Positions 53,921 to 64,000 of a DNA stretch of 64,000 bases are shown piece after piece. A program made the position numbers and the translations under genes. Numbering within the stretch: the first letter of the stretch is position 1; every line of letters starts with the position of its first letter. Origin of the DNA: Tetrapyrgos nigripes (taxonomy: Eukaryota; Basidiomycota; Agaricomycetes; Agaricales; Campanellaceae). Under the pieces are notes generated by a model, which was not told the origin of the DNA, did not search any database, and worked only from the letters and a program-made list of their open reading frames with translations. The stretch lies in contig JAACJM010000097.1 in NCBI GenBank assembly GCA_013368315.1, positions 245,594-309,593 on the forward strand, written 5' to 3'.

Positions 53921-53922
53921 TA

Positions 53923-54460
53923 TGGTCAGGATTCTGGGTCTAGCTTGCAAGCATAAAAGCTGGATGGAAAGTCAAACAGGGACAAGTAGTGGTGGCCACT
54001 CACTTGTTGTTGTTTGGCTCAGATGTTGCCTTGTGGCATCGGTGCGACCTTTGTAACCTTGTTGACCATGTCAAAATTTTGACATATCCTCTGCCTTGGG
54101 TTCCTCTTTGGTAGGTTCTGGACAGTTTGGGAGTGGAAATGCTGGATCCAGCCCAGCAAGAACACATTGGTCATTAAGGCTCATTAGACCACCACCTTCA
54201 TGGGCCTTCTGTGCCAGCATGGTTGGTGAAACACATTTGACCTGGTCTGGCCAGCACTGCTCTATGATACCGGCATTCAGCATCTCGTCAATCTTCTGGT
54301 GGAAGAACTTCTTTTGTGGAGGCATTAAAGGCTGCTGATGAATGTTTTTCAGAAATTGGGCATTGTCAGGTATGTGTAGCTTGTGCACCACATTGTCTAC
54401 TGCATGGACCTCGCTGACTGAAAGTGCAAAAACAGTCTGCATAGGCACGAAGCAGTGCAA
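53923..54460 (-). pseudogene. pol: Gypsy-3 reverse transcriptase, N-terminal part
   Basis: The segment has KLHIPDNAQFLKN, FFHQKIDEMLNAGIIEQC and KCVSPTMLAQKAHEGGG, then, after a frameshift near 54080, RICQNFDMVNKVTKVAPMPQG and SLFDFPSSFYACKLDPES. A CGA-to-TGA type stop lies directly before the TA. These are the fingers of RT up to the first catalytic Asp region. Confidence 0.85.
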
Positions 54461-55553
54461 CCACTTGGCACCTTTGATCCTCTGTCAAGTCATCCCCAAC
54501 TGTAACCTCTTTCATGATTCGGTCAACCCTTGCTGGTAAGAACGGATTTGTCTTCCGTGTGAAGATATTTTCATCCTCCAACCCTTCTATAGGCACTTCA
54601 AGCCCAAGAGGCCCTTCAATGGTGGCATCATTGACAGATACATGGCAAACTGGGTGATTTGCAAGTGTGGTGGTGTCAATCATAGAGTTTACAGTGGAAG
54701 GAGTTTTGGTGAAGACTTCCCTCAAGGGGGGTGCATGACTACCCCCCACAAAGTTTTTCGCGTGCTTCCTCAAACTTGGTGTCCATCGCCACTTCCCCAC
54801 CACTCTCGCCTTCATTTTTACCTTCCTTGGAACCCTCTCCTCCACTGCTACCTTCTGCTGTCAGTGTCTCTTCTTTCATTTCCAAAGATTTCGCCTAACA
54901 TTCCTCTTAGCTCTTCTTCACATCCATATATCTATGTCCTGCTGATACTGGAATATCCAGGGCTCTTCCTCATCTTCTACCTCCTCCAGTGTCACCTTGC
55001 CCTTACTGGTATGTTGTGTTTCATCTGTTACTGTTGAAACCTGACTAGTAATGTTCTTTGGTTGTTCCAGGTTATCATTGGGGACTTGCCTTGAGGGGGG
55101 TTCGTTATGATTGCCCCCCACTTCTTCTCCTTGCCTTGTAAGCAGTTCATTCTGCAAAGTGATGAATCCAGGTCCACAAGGTATGCGTATTATGTCTCCA
55201 TCATAATTGTGGTCTGCCCTGAACTGGGTTAGCAAAGGTTTCCCGAACAGGAATTCCCAAGCTCCTGCACTATCAAACACTTCAAATTCCCCTTGTGCTT
55301 CCACTCCCCCCAATGACAGTTGGCCCTTCCAACATGCCAGGCTTGGTACAATGGCACTGTTTGCCATATGCAGCCACTTGCGCAATGGCATCCATCCTGT
55401 GAGTTTATCTCGGACTTGGTGATATGTTCCTTCTGACATGGCTGCAACCATAGCACCATCATCTAAAAAGCTTTTTACTGTCACCAACCTGTCTACACCA
55501 ACTATCCCCACTTCATGGACAAATGGTACTGGTTTTGTGTTCTCCTCGCACAC
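54461..55553 (-). pseudogene. Gypsy-3 retropepsin-like protease region
   Basis: From 55553 the frame has VGVDRLVTVKSFLDDGAMVAAMS, in which DDGA takes the place of the usual DSG/DTG catalytic triplet, and the conserved later strand GAWEFLFGKPLLTQF. An acidic linker leads towards RT. The variant catalytic triplet also occurs in some fungal Ty3 lineages, so it may not be a decay feature. Confidence 0.75.
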
Positions 55554-55726
55554 TGAATAAAGATCGACAATCTCGTATTCTGATGAAATGATTACATTGA
55601 GAACCTGGGTATGACTATTGGCAGTTCATGAGGGGCTTTCATTATCTCCCCTAGACAGTGCCTCTCCCTGCCTAGGGTCCTCTACCCCTTTTCACCTTGT
55701 GTCTTCCCAGGCCGTCTGATTAGCAT

Positions 55727-57050
55727 TTACACAGATGGCCCTTCGCCATTTCCCTGCTCCCTGTTTCCATACATTCCTCCATATCCATATCCTCCATAAC
55801 CATGTCCTCCATATTGTCCATACCCATAATCCACAAATGCCATTACAATGCTGTTAGGGTCATTCTGCAGGTATGGTCCAAGCTTGTTGCTACACAGCTG
55901 CCTCCATGCCTTCTCCTTCTTGTTCAGGGTTCGGTTTTGACACTGGTCACCTTGGTGGCCACCTTTGCCACACTGGAAACACTCTCCTGTACAGACATTG
56001 GAGGTGCCAGGTTCAAGGGGATAAGGACGCTCGAATGTGACTAAGGTAGCATTCTCTCCATGATGCTGAGCCCATTCCTCTTTCTGGGTATTGTACACCT
56101 GCCGACCAGTCTCTGTGTTGGGGTGACATATCAGTGTTGTGATGTTCCAATGTAGGACGGATCATTGTGCCTCAGTGAGATGTACATTGTGCCTCAGTGA
56201 GATGTACAATGTTCCATTGAGGTAGTCCAAATCCTCCACCTCTCTGTCCATATCCAAAACCCTCCCGACCCTGAAATCCTCCATATCCTCCACCATATCC
56301 TCCCCTCAGACCACCATAGGCTGGGACATTGGCTCCAAGGTTGGCAGCCACAAAATGTCCAGTGAGCCCTCTCATTGGTGTCTCTGGAGCCAGTCCCACC
56401 ATACCCAAAATCCAATCATACTTCTCCATCAACTCCTTCTCCTTCTTCTCCTTCTGTGCCTCTTTCTCCTTTTCCTCCTGTAACTTCTTCACCTCCTTCT
56501 TGATGAACTCCACATCCGCTGCCTTGATTGCCTCCCAGAACAATGTCCAATTCTTCTGTGCTGATGGCACGAGGCCCTGTAGAATGCTGGGAAGGTTGTT
56601 CCAGACTAGGACGATGAGAAAATCACTGTCATGGATGCCGGTGTTACAGGCTAGCTCATCAAGCTCGTCTGCCAATTTGATGTGACTCCACACTTCGACT
56701 CCTCCCTTTTCGACTTTCTTTCCTAGATTCTCCTCTGGCATCTTGTGCTTTGATAGCTCTGTTACATAATCCCCTGCACTCTTCTTGACCTGGACTGGTT
56801 TTGGCCAGTGTTTCTCAAACTCTGCCACTAATTCTTTCCATGTAGTAGGCAGTGTTTCTCCCTCCATAACCTCCTCGTACCACACTTCTGCTGGACTGGA
56901 TGGAAATAAAAGGTCCTCAAAGTCTTTGATGTGCTCCTTGTCATCACTGATATGCAATAATTTTTGCTTAGCCTTCTTGATGAAGACATGTGGATTCTTG
57001 GAGGCATGGCTGTTGCCATAGAAGAGACTGAGTTCCTCCGTGGGCATGGC
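55727..57050 (-). pseudogene. gag: Gypsy-3 gag with zinc knuckle
   Basis: The start is at ATG 57047. The capsid region contains FYGNSHASKNPHVFIKKAK, WYEEVMEGETLPTTWKELV and VLVWNNLPSILQGLVPSAQ; a Lys/Glu coiled-coil stretch and a Gly/Tyr-rich region follow. A stop at 56172 lies by a 22-bp tandem duplication (56163-56206). The next frame carries the zinc knuckle CFQCGKGGHQGDQC (about 55970-56010) and another Gly/Tyr tail. Confidence 0.82.
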
Positions 57051-57429
57051 ATGTCAGCCATGATTAAGATGTGGTCTGGGAGTTGGGTTTTCGGGAACGG
57101 GTGTGGGTGACATTGCCGGTGTATTATATGGGGGTAGGGGAAGCAGACTGTTGTCACTTTCTGACAACGATGATATAGATGATTCAGAAGATGATATGAC
57201 TGGTTGGGATTCTCTCCAGGTAACTGGAGTAAACCACAAGTCAAAGTCAGGAGTGGTTAGTGTAGTTGAGCTGTCTCTTGTAGTAGGGCTTGGGGAGCAA
57301 GAATTATTGAAGAATTGACCACAGTATAATGCCAGTGTGTGTGCAGGCCATGTGGGTGATTTGGGATCTGGAACTAGCTCTAGGAATGTATAAGGAAACT
57401 GGAACATGGACTGAAAACATGGATGACAT

Positions 57430-57672
57430 GTGGCTTTTGATGTACAGTTTCTGGTGGTTATGTTACGTAGAATTGTGTATGAAGCCTTGTGGGTAGCGAA
57501 TCATGCTCTCATCACCAAGATAGAGACAGCCCAGAGGAGCTATCAAGGAACCGCAGTCTAACCCAGTAATGTCTTGTTCTGAGTCTCTCTACTACGTACA
57601 ACCAGCTTGTCTACTACGTGATCATGTGACTAATAAGGCCTAGGCCTACCCCTATCCCTACTACAACAGCAT
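57430..57672 (-). repeat. Gypsy-3 5' LTR
   Basis: The segment starts TGTTGTAGTAGGGATAGG on the minus strand and matches the partial LTR at 36898-37048 over its first 150 bp. The 3' boundary is estimated from the distance to gag. No clear primer binding site was identified. Confidence 0.7.
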
Positions 57673-58590
57673 ATTTGGCGAACTGCTTTGGACACATGAA
57701 CATCAATTTTTGGACCAGATCCAGTGGTTCCAGAAACTGGTTGGAGATGGCAAAAGTCAAGTTGTAAGTAATTGTTAATGATAAGGTGAAGAAAGATTGC
57801 TCACCTCTTTGCAGGCCAATTCTCCACTTTCAGACAGACTTCTTCTGTTGACGTTAGTGTTGTAAGCAGTCTGGCTTGACTCTGGCTAGCCATGGAGCCA
57901 AGCCACATTTGGAGCGAGCCGAACTGGTCTAATGGCTCTGACTCCATGTGGCTTGACTCTGACTTATTGCGAGCTTGAGTCGTCTTTCCTGCCACTTTTT
58001 TTACTGGTACAGCCTGCCTTTCACTACCAGTTTTTTTTCGCTCTACATCATCACTACCCTTGTGCAAGATAAGAAAGCTAAAGAAACAAAGCAACAAGGA
58101 GTATTAGCAACATGTCAGAAAAGATTTCTGCAGGATTTTCATTTCAGTTCAATTCATCAGCTAGATTCTGACATGTTTGCTCATATGTACTCCCTAATAT
58201 ATACTTAGACTGACTGTGTTAGTAATTGTAAATGGGCTGAATAGAAAGAATCAGACTGCGTCACTGTCCTTTAGCTCATCAGCTGTTGCAATAGCAGCAC
58301 CAGACCCTTACTCAGCATCCCAATTGGAAATATTTTTGCAGAGAAGGGCCATTGAAGAAGAACAGTGAGCAGTCTGTGTTTGCTTTGGAGGAAAGACAAG
58401 ATGACAATGTAACCACATGGTTGCAATCTGAAAATGACGCTAATAGGTGGTTTTTGTAATTAAGTGCTAGGAACTACACCCAAACACAAAACCATATACA
58501 AATGTAAATGAGACGAGTGTTCCAAGTAGTCAGAGTACTCAAACTCCCAGTTTCCTTGTACTATAAGTACTTTTGATCAGGGTTTTTCAA
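57673..58590. other. Region without a supported gene
   Basis: Open frames are short. One plus-strand stretch reads NGLNRKNQTASLSFSSSAVA at about 58231-58290 and may be a remnant of a mobile element. Around 57890-57960 TGGCTTGACTCTG recurs as a short repeat, related in composition to 60120-60200. Confidence 0.35.
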
Positions 58591-60110
58591 TGAAGTTAGT
58601 GCTTAGCGCACAGCACAATAAACACAAGTTTAACACCAAGGGGATCAATGAGTCCCAAAATCAAACACTCATAGGCCACAGTTGCCTTACAATCAACACT
58701 TAATAGACCAAAAGGTCAACACAAAGATCACAGTTATAACCACAAAAATGTTCAATTTAAAAACTCTATTATCTCCAACACAATGTTTATACTCGTAGAG
58801 AGTGCAGTTAAGTTTGTTTAGAAGCTTTAGTCTGTGTTTCACATCCTCTACTATTGCTAGCGAGATCTGATACTCTACAGTACGTGGCTTGGGTAGCTAC
58901 TTGTAATATCTGGTCCTTTTATACTACTCGCAGCTACAACTATACAGTTACCTATTTCTTTTTGAGGTCCGCTAAAAGGTACATAGAGAAAATATAAAAC
59001 AAATCAAAAAGTCTGCTAGCGAGTTCTACCTATTTCCTCGTAAGTAAAGACTTGCTTATTAGGGTATACAGAAACTGTTCAATATTATCTAAATATTCGT
59101 AGGAACTTTCTTCAGTTCCCTTTGTAAGCCATCTGGTGTTTTCGTGTGTACCGTCCTGGTTAGCGAGCATCGCATCTATGACTCAGAACGCTCCACTTAT
59201 GACCACTAGGCCCTTCATACACATCCTTACACTAGGGGCATAGAGTTTTCTCATAGTTTCTTTATTCCGTTCGGTTTTCCTTTCCCTTTTCTCTGATCTT
59301 GCTTTATTTGCATTCTATGTATTGCCAGCAGTCTACTACTGAGTCCTACATACAAGTCCAGCTCTTCTGCAGTCCCGTTTGCATACTTATTCCTCCTTCA
59401 ATGCTTTCAGTGCCTAGCTAGACGATTACTGACGGATTTATCCTTATCTGGAAATAATGTTACCCATTTGGGTTGTATTCCGATCATTCGGATGTACTGT
59501 GACTTAGCACTTCTGTCCCTCATATCTTTGTGTAGAGACGTCCATTCACTATCCCCTCTGTACCAATGGATAGCTGAACTCTCTGGGATCCTGTACATAT
59601 ATACTTTGTCCTACTTTTGCCCACATGTACCTTTTACAGATACTTAAGATTCCCTCGAAGCTGTCTTAGTACTACGGGATTTACCGATACATAGATCTAG
59701 ACCTAGTGTGATTGTCTGCATGTCCAATCTTACCTTTCAGCTGAGGATTGTGCTGCTTACACGTGCCCACAAATAGGGGCTACCTCACACTTCACTGTCC
59801 CTTTGGATCACACTAGCGGTACTAGTCATTATAATAGGATTCGAAAGCCTTTATAGACTATCTTTATCATTTGGTGGGTCTGCTATTATAACTCCCAACT
59901 TGTACATATCTATCATAGTACTTAGAATGAGTTGTTTCTCCATTTGTAAGCACATAATATTATTGTACCGTTGTTTTCTTAGTTCTGCTAGGTATTAACT
60001 AGCAGTTCAGGGCTCACCCTAGTCCTCTTATTCCCTTAACAGAACATCAAGACTGATATTATGAACCAAAATACAAGTATGTATACTGCAATTTTGTACG
60101 GTGTATCAAT
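58591..60110 (-). repeat. Non-coding repeat with LTR-like features
   Basis: The last 205 bp match 1-207. On the minus strand there is a GTATAAAAGG box at about 58913-58923, and TGTTAAGGGAATAAG near 60030 could be an LTR start. No gag or pol is present, so this may be a large solo LTR of about 1.4-1.5 kb. The ends are not defined by a target duplication. Confidence 0.5.
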
Positions 60111-60216
60111 GCAACTCTTGCAGCTAAAGCCAGAGCCAGTCAAAGAAAAACAACTCCAGAGCTGAGCTGGAGCCATTGCAATAGAGCTGCTTCAAGCCAA
60201 GTCAGAGCAGACCATA

Positions 60217-61844
60217 CAGTGGGTCAAAAAATTGTCCACATGTTTCGCATTTTTGGAAAGATTGCCAATTTAAGCAATACTGAGTAGAGATATTAAAATG
60301 TGGTCAGTGATGGGCAGAAAGCCCTTGATAAACGCTACAATATTCTGTCTGTTTTGTCTTATTTGGCTTAAAACTCATGGAGATATGACTGATTTAAAAT
60401 GGTATGTCATTTGGACAATTTTTTGACATGCAAGTGAAAATACAGAAAGTGCTAGCTCAGTACTTGGTATGCCCTCCTTTGGCCTTCAACACAGCCTCAA
60501 TCCTTCTAGGCATGCTCCTGATCAATTTCTGACAATCTTCTTCTGTGATTTCATCCCACTTTTCAGCTGCTCTGTCCCATATTTCCCAAACTCCAGAGGG
60601 TGCTGTGTCATATCCATTGAGCTTGTGTTTGAGGGTTGTCCAGAGGTGTTCAATGGGGTTCAGGTCAGGAGATTGAGCAGGCCAGCTCATGCAATGGATG
60701 TTGTTGTCTTCAAACCACTTGGTGGCCAGTTTTGACTTGTGTTTTAGGATCATTGTCTTGCTGAAAAATGGCCACCTCTGGATCAACACCCAAAATATCC
60801 ATGCTCTCCAGAAGGTTGTTCTCCAAAATGTCCACATACTGCTCTGCATTCATCCTGCCCTCCACCTCTGCCATGTTTCCAACTCCTTCCCACCCCATAC
60901 ATCCCCACACCATGATATTTCCTCCTCCAAATTTGACTGTTTCCACCACATTTCTCTCTCCCAAGGATTCACCCTTCCTCCCCCACACATACTGCTGTCC
61001 ATCTGACCCATATCGATTGATTTTAGTCTCATCTGACCAAATAACCCTTTTTCCAGTCATCCACAGTCCAGTTTCTGTACTTCTGTGCAAAGTTTAAACG
61101 AGCCTTCCTGTGAGCTGCAGTGAGTTTGGGCTTCTTCTTCGTTTTAGATGTGTCCACATCATGCCTGAGAAGGGAATTTCGAATGGTTTGGGTGGAGACA
61201 GGTTGGTCAAGGAGGGGATTGATGTTTCTGGCCACTTCTGTAGCATTTTCAGCTTTGCCAGTGTTGATTTTGTTGGATAGCAGCACGTTCATCAGTGGTA
61301 GACAGCTTTCTAGGACGCCCTGCTTGATGGTTCTCCTTGTCAGGATACATCTCTTTGGCCAGAGAAGCAATCTTTGACTTGGATACCCCAGTTTTAGCAG
61401 AGATTTCCCTGGATGAAGCAGAAGTTTGGAGGAGAGAGAGGATATTGTCTTTCTGGGTGGATGTGATGGTCTCATGATTTGATGAGGGCTATAGAACAAC
61501 TGGATGCCCTTATATATGGTCCAGCTGGCAGCTATGATATCATTATGATGTAGCCATTGCATCATTGTACAACTCCACTTATGATGTCATCTATGAGACA
61601 TCACATAGTTACAATACTGATTTTGAAGTGGCAACTCAAAAAATTGTCCAAATGACATACCATTTTAAATCAATCATATCTCCATGAGTTTTGAGCCAAA
61701 TAGGACAAATAAAACAGATTATTGTAGCTCTTATCAAGGGCGTTCTGCCATCACTGACCACATTTCAATATCTCTACTCAGTATTGCTTAAATTGGCAAT
61801 CTTTCCAAAAATGCGAAACATGTGGACAATTTTTTGACCCACTG
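60217..61844 (-). mobile_element. Tc1/mariner element copy D (1628 bp), frameshifted
   Basis: It has the same terminal inverted repeats and TA duplications (60215-60216 and 61845-61846). Compared with copy C it has three 1-bp gains (T runs at about 60743, 61048 and 61269) and two 1-bp losses (G run at about 61468, C run at about 61748), which accounts for the net +1 length. Confidence 0.95.
60457..61475 (-). pseudogene. Tc1-type transposase, copy D, several frameshifts
   Basis: All domains of the 338-aa transposase are recognisable in pieces, but four of the single-base indels fall in the coding region, one right after the start codon. All are in homopolymer runs. Substitutions against copy C are few. 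The protein as written is not functional; base-calling errors are a serious alternative. Confidence 0.9.
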
Positions 61845-61846
61845 TA

Positions 61847-62760
61847 GTTGAACCATTACAACGCTAGTTGACATAGCTGTAACAAGGCCAACGTTAGCCA
61901 ATTTGCTGAACCCTGTGGAAGAAACAGCTTGGGAAGACATCATTGACAGGGTTCTGTCATGAAGACATACCTTCAGTCAAGCTGCCTACAGACAGTATTG
62001 TTGTAGAAATGGATGTTGCACTGCTGGATGAGCTCTTGGACCATTCTGTTGAAGATATTGTTGCTGGCTCATGCAACCAAGAAACAAAAACAAGTGTACT
62101 GGACTCACCTATGATTTCCAATGGCGGCATTGAGGATAACTCCAATCATACACAGCTACCAGTGGCCCTATTAGTGTCGGTACAGCACCAAGCCCTACTC
62201 CTATCAACGTCTCCCCAGCACCCAGTAATCCTAACACAACTGCCTGTGATGAGATGCAAACCAGAATGTCTCAGAATAGCCAACAGCAGAACCATTGTTG
62301 TAAACCATTGTCAACAGATGCACTGGGTGTCCCAGTGCAGGAGATCTAGACCTTTCTCCCACTGCATTTAATCAACTTGCAGATCCGAGTGTTGGAAGGA
62401 TTCATGGAGTTCAGTGGGATTTTATTTAAAGAGTCTCAAAGGAGTCTTTAATCAAAGTTGAGGATGAATCATAGATGCGAGGATCCAAGTAGATTGTTGA
62501 GTATGCAAGAGTTTGGATATTTTGTTTTGGTTTTTTTGGAGTGTTATCTGGGTTTGGGTTTAGAGGGAGTAATATGTCATTGTCTCTTTGGGCTCATGGT
62601 TGGTTTAGAGGGAAATCTGTAGCAAAATCTGCACATCCTGGAATTGATACAGCTTTCAAGTACAGTATGAGTACACATTTCTTGTCGACCTAGATCAAAT
62701 AGGTATCTACATATATACTGGAGTTTGTGTTTGTGATATAAAAAAAAGGTTGCAATTTGA
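61847..62760. other. Region with an unassigned open frame (61943-62371, plus)
   Basis: A 142-aa plus-strand frame has an acidic stretch (EMDVALLDELLDHSVEDIV) and no known domain. The preceding 90 bp are also open in another frame. It may be a piece of the element into which Tc1 copy D inserted. From 62400 to 62760 nothing is recognised. Confidence 0.35.
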
Positions 62761-62764
62761 TCAT

Positions 62765-62855
62765 TGGGGGTACCGCGGATTGAACGCGGGACCTTCAGAA
62801 AGCACTGGTTATGTACCACTTCAGTCTGCTGCTCTCCCAGCTGAGCTATACCCCC
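62765..62855 (-). tRNA. tRNA-Phe (GAA) with 18-nt intron
   Basis: Reading the minus strand from 62855, the acceptor stem GGGGGTA pairs with TACCCCC before the discriminator A. The D arm is GCTCAGCTGGGAGAGC and the T arm is CCGCG-TTCAATC-CGCGG. The anticodon loop starts CTGAAG, giving anticodon GAA. The gene is 91 nt; a standard 73-nt body leaves an 18-nt intron after position 37, as in yeast tRNA-Phe. The anticodon stem has one G-A mismatch at its base. Confidence 0.93.
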
Positions 62856-63107
62856 GACAAAAAGGACAGCAGAGTGGATGAGAGTTGGAATTGGAATTGG
62901 AATTGGAAATAGGGCAAGTAGGGTACAACTACTAATCTACAGTCGGCAGTTATCATTTAGTTTACTCGGATTGAGCGAAACATCCGACCCGGTTATTCGG
63001 AGCGCCCATTGCGCGCCCAAAATTCGCAAATGACTCGGTTTCCAACACACGTTTCCTTCTTGCTCTTCTACCACACCACCTCCTACCCGTTTCCAAAACT
63101 CCATTTC

Positions 63108-64000
63108 ATGACCTCAAATATCGAAAACCCAATCAACAACGACTCAGACATTCGAGGCCGCGCAGCTCTAGCCCTGTCCTCTCTCTCACCTTCCCAACTC
63201 ACCTTTCTGCAAAATCTACCCAAGCAGAGTTACACGCACATCTCAATGGATGTATACTCTCAAGACGATAAAAGAGTTGGTGGACGAGTATGTTATGGAG
63301 GTGGATAATGACGCGTCCGTGTTCACTACTACTCCCTGGGTCTGGTCGGCTTCGGAACCTCGACTACACCTCGTCCTCCCAAACACCCCCGTCACCAAAA
63401 CCGAAATCCTGTCCGGTTACTCCTTCTCGAGAAAATTTGACTCTGAATTAGACGATATCCACGCGTTCTTTGCACCGTTTGCTATCATCTACGCGTTAAC
63501 CAATACGAAGGGACGGTTGAGGAAGGCGACGAAGGCTGTTTTGGAGGGGTTTTTTAGGGAGTGACGATGGGAACGATGATAGGGATAGCAACAGCAACAT
63601 CAGTATGACGCCTCTCAAGCCGCATACCTAGAACTCCGCACCACACCCCGTACCACCTCTGACATGTCCCGCCTCGAATACCTCGAAACTGTGTTGGATG
63701 AGGTAGAGATATCCGAAGGACAGAATGGGTGGGTTGATTGTTAGTTTGGATAGAAAGATGACTCTGGATGTTGTTAGGGAGGTGGTAGATTTGGCTGTTG
63801 GTGTTGAAGACTGGGAAGAGGAGAGTGATTGGGTTGGATTTGTGTGGGGATCCGTTGGTGAGTTGTCCTGAGTTTTTTTCTTTATCCTTCTCTTCTTCTG
63901 TTTCTTCCTTCTCTGTTTCGTCCTACTACTCTACGTATCCTCCCTCGTTCCTCGTTCTCTCTTTCACTATTCCTTCTTCACTCTACTTTCGTCTTTCCTT
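63108..64000 (+). pseudogene. Adenosine deaminase-like (ADAL) gene, broken and cut by the window end
   Basis: Pieces follow the order of ADAL proteins, which deaminate N6-methyl-AMP or adenosine: LTFLQNLPKQSYTHI (63213-63245, where relatives have LPKxELHAHL), TIKELVDEYV (63255), FDSELDDIHAFFAPFAIIYALTN (63435-63505), AVLEGFFRE (63534), AAYLELRTTPRTTSDMSRLEYLE (about 63620-63690), LIVSLDRKMTLDVVRE (about 63735-63785) and VIGLDLCGDPL (about 63820-63855), then a gtgagt donor. Frame changes are needed at about 63255, 63565-63615, 63720 and 63815. The first metal-binding His of the HxH motif is Tyr. Base-calling errors could account for some frameshifts. The C-terminal half lies outside the window. 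Confidence 0.6.

Larger units (their letters stand above)
53923..57672 (-). mobile_element. Gypsy-3 (Ty3), 5' half: LTR, gag, protease, start of RT
   Basis: On the minus strand the order is LTR (57672 to about 57430), gag, zinc knuckle, protease and the N-terminal RT, which stops at the Tc1 copy C boundary. The last codons before the TA (FYACKLDPES, stop, P) continue in the first codons after Tc1 copy B (CFYVEGKGYF). This is the missing half of the element at 34302-37048. Confidence 0.92.

Noticed and set aside
7503..61844. A Starship-type giant element spanning the window
   Set aside because: No DUF3435 tyrosine recombinase or typical cargo gene set was seen; the content is explained by individual transposons.

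Overview
The window looks like a transposon-rich stretch of a filamentous fungal genome, most likely a basidiomycete of the Agaricomycetes. The evidence is short GT-AG introns of about 37-61 nt, a basidiomycete-type DUF6699 protein, a chromovirus, Ty3 and Ty1 retroelements of types common in mushrooms, a hAT element fused to a Ulp1 protease, and a nuclear tRNA-Phe with an 18-nt intron. Host genes are few: a DUF6699 gene (1666-4701, minus), a decayed DHHC palmitoyltransferase beside it (about 5003-5993, plus), a Pro-rich protein with a C-terminal membrane segment (40231-43253, minus, four exons), tRNA-Phe (62765-62855, minus) and a broken adenosine-deaminase-like gene running off the right edge (63108-64000, plus). 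Most of the rest is mobile DNA.

Layout. 7.5-18.8 kb: a Ty3 element (Gypsy-1, plus) split by insertions, several with clear target duplications: a solo LTR (ACTAC), a Tc1/mariner copy (TA), a 212-bp insert (CGATGC) and a second solo LTR (AAGAG). At about 18.84 kb its integrase reads in frame into a 5'-truncated Ty1/copia element ending in an LTR at 20390. 20.4-26.3 kb: a minus-strand chromovirus (Gypsy-2). 26.3-27.9 kb: degenerate tandem repeats. 28157-32672: the left part of a hAT element coding for a Ulp1-BED-hAT polyprotein. 32673-34299: Tc1 copy B, intact. 34302-37048: the 3' half of Gypsy-3 (plus). 37.0-38.2 kb: a second Ulp1-like gene. 39.2-39.7 kb: a hAT-type MITE. 40.2-43.3 kb: the Pro-rich host gene. 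43.7-44.4 kb: a 717-bp palindrome. 44.4-52.1 kb: a MULE whose SWIM finger is cut by a 2.9-kb element with a 3-bp target duplication. 52106-52291: the other end of the hAT. 52294-53920: Tc1 copy C, intact. 53923-57672: the 5' half of Gypsy-3 (minus). 58.6-60.1 kb: a repeat whose end recurs at 1-207. 60217-61844: Tc1 copy D with frameshifts.

The main result is an inversion of about 18 kb between the two oppositely oriented Tc1 copies B and C. Reversing the segment between them repairs two unrelated elements at once. The hAT regains both terminal inverted repeats and an exact 8-bp target duplication (GTCTGCGC). Gypsy-3 regains a reverse transcriptase frame that is continuous across a single TA target. 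The Pro-rich host gene, the MULE and the MITE lie inside the flipped segment. Decay elsewhere is dominated by CpG transitions, whereas Tc1 copies B and C are almost identical and intact, so the Tc1 family and the inversion look recent.
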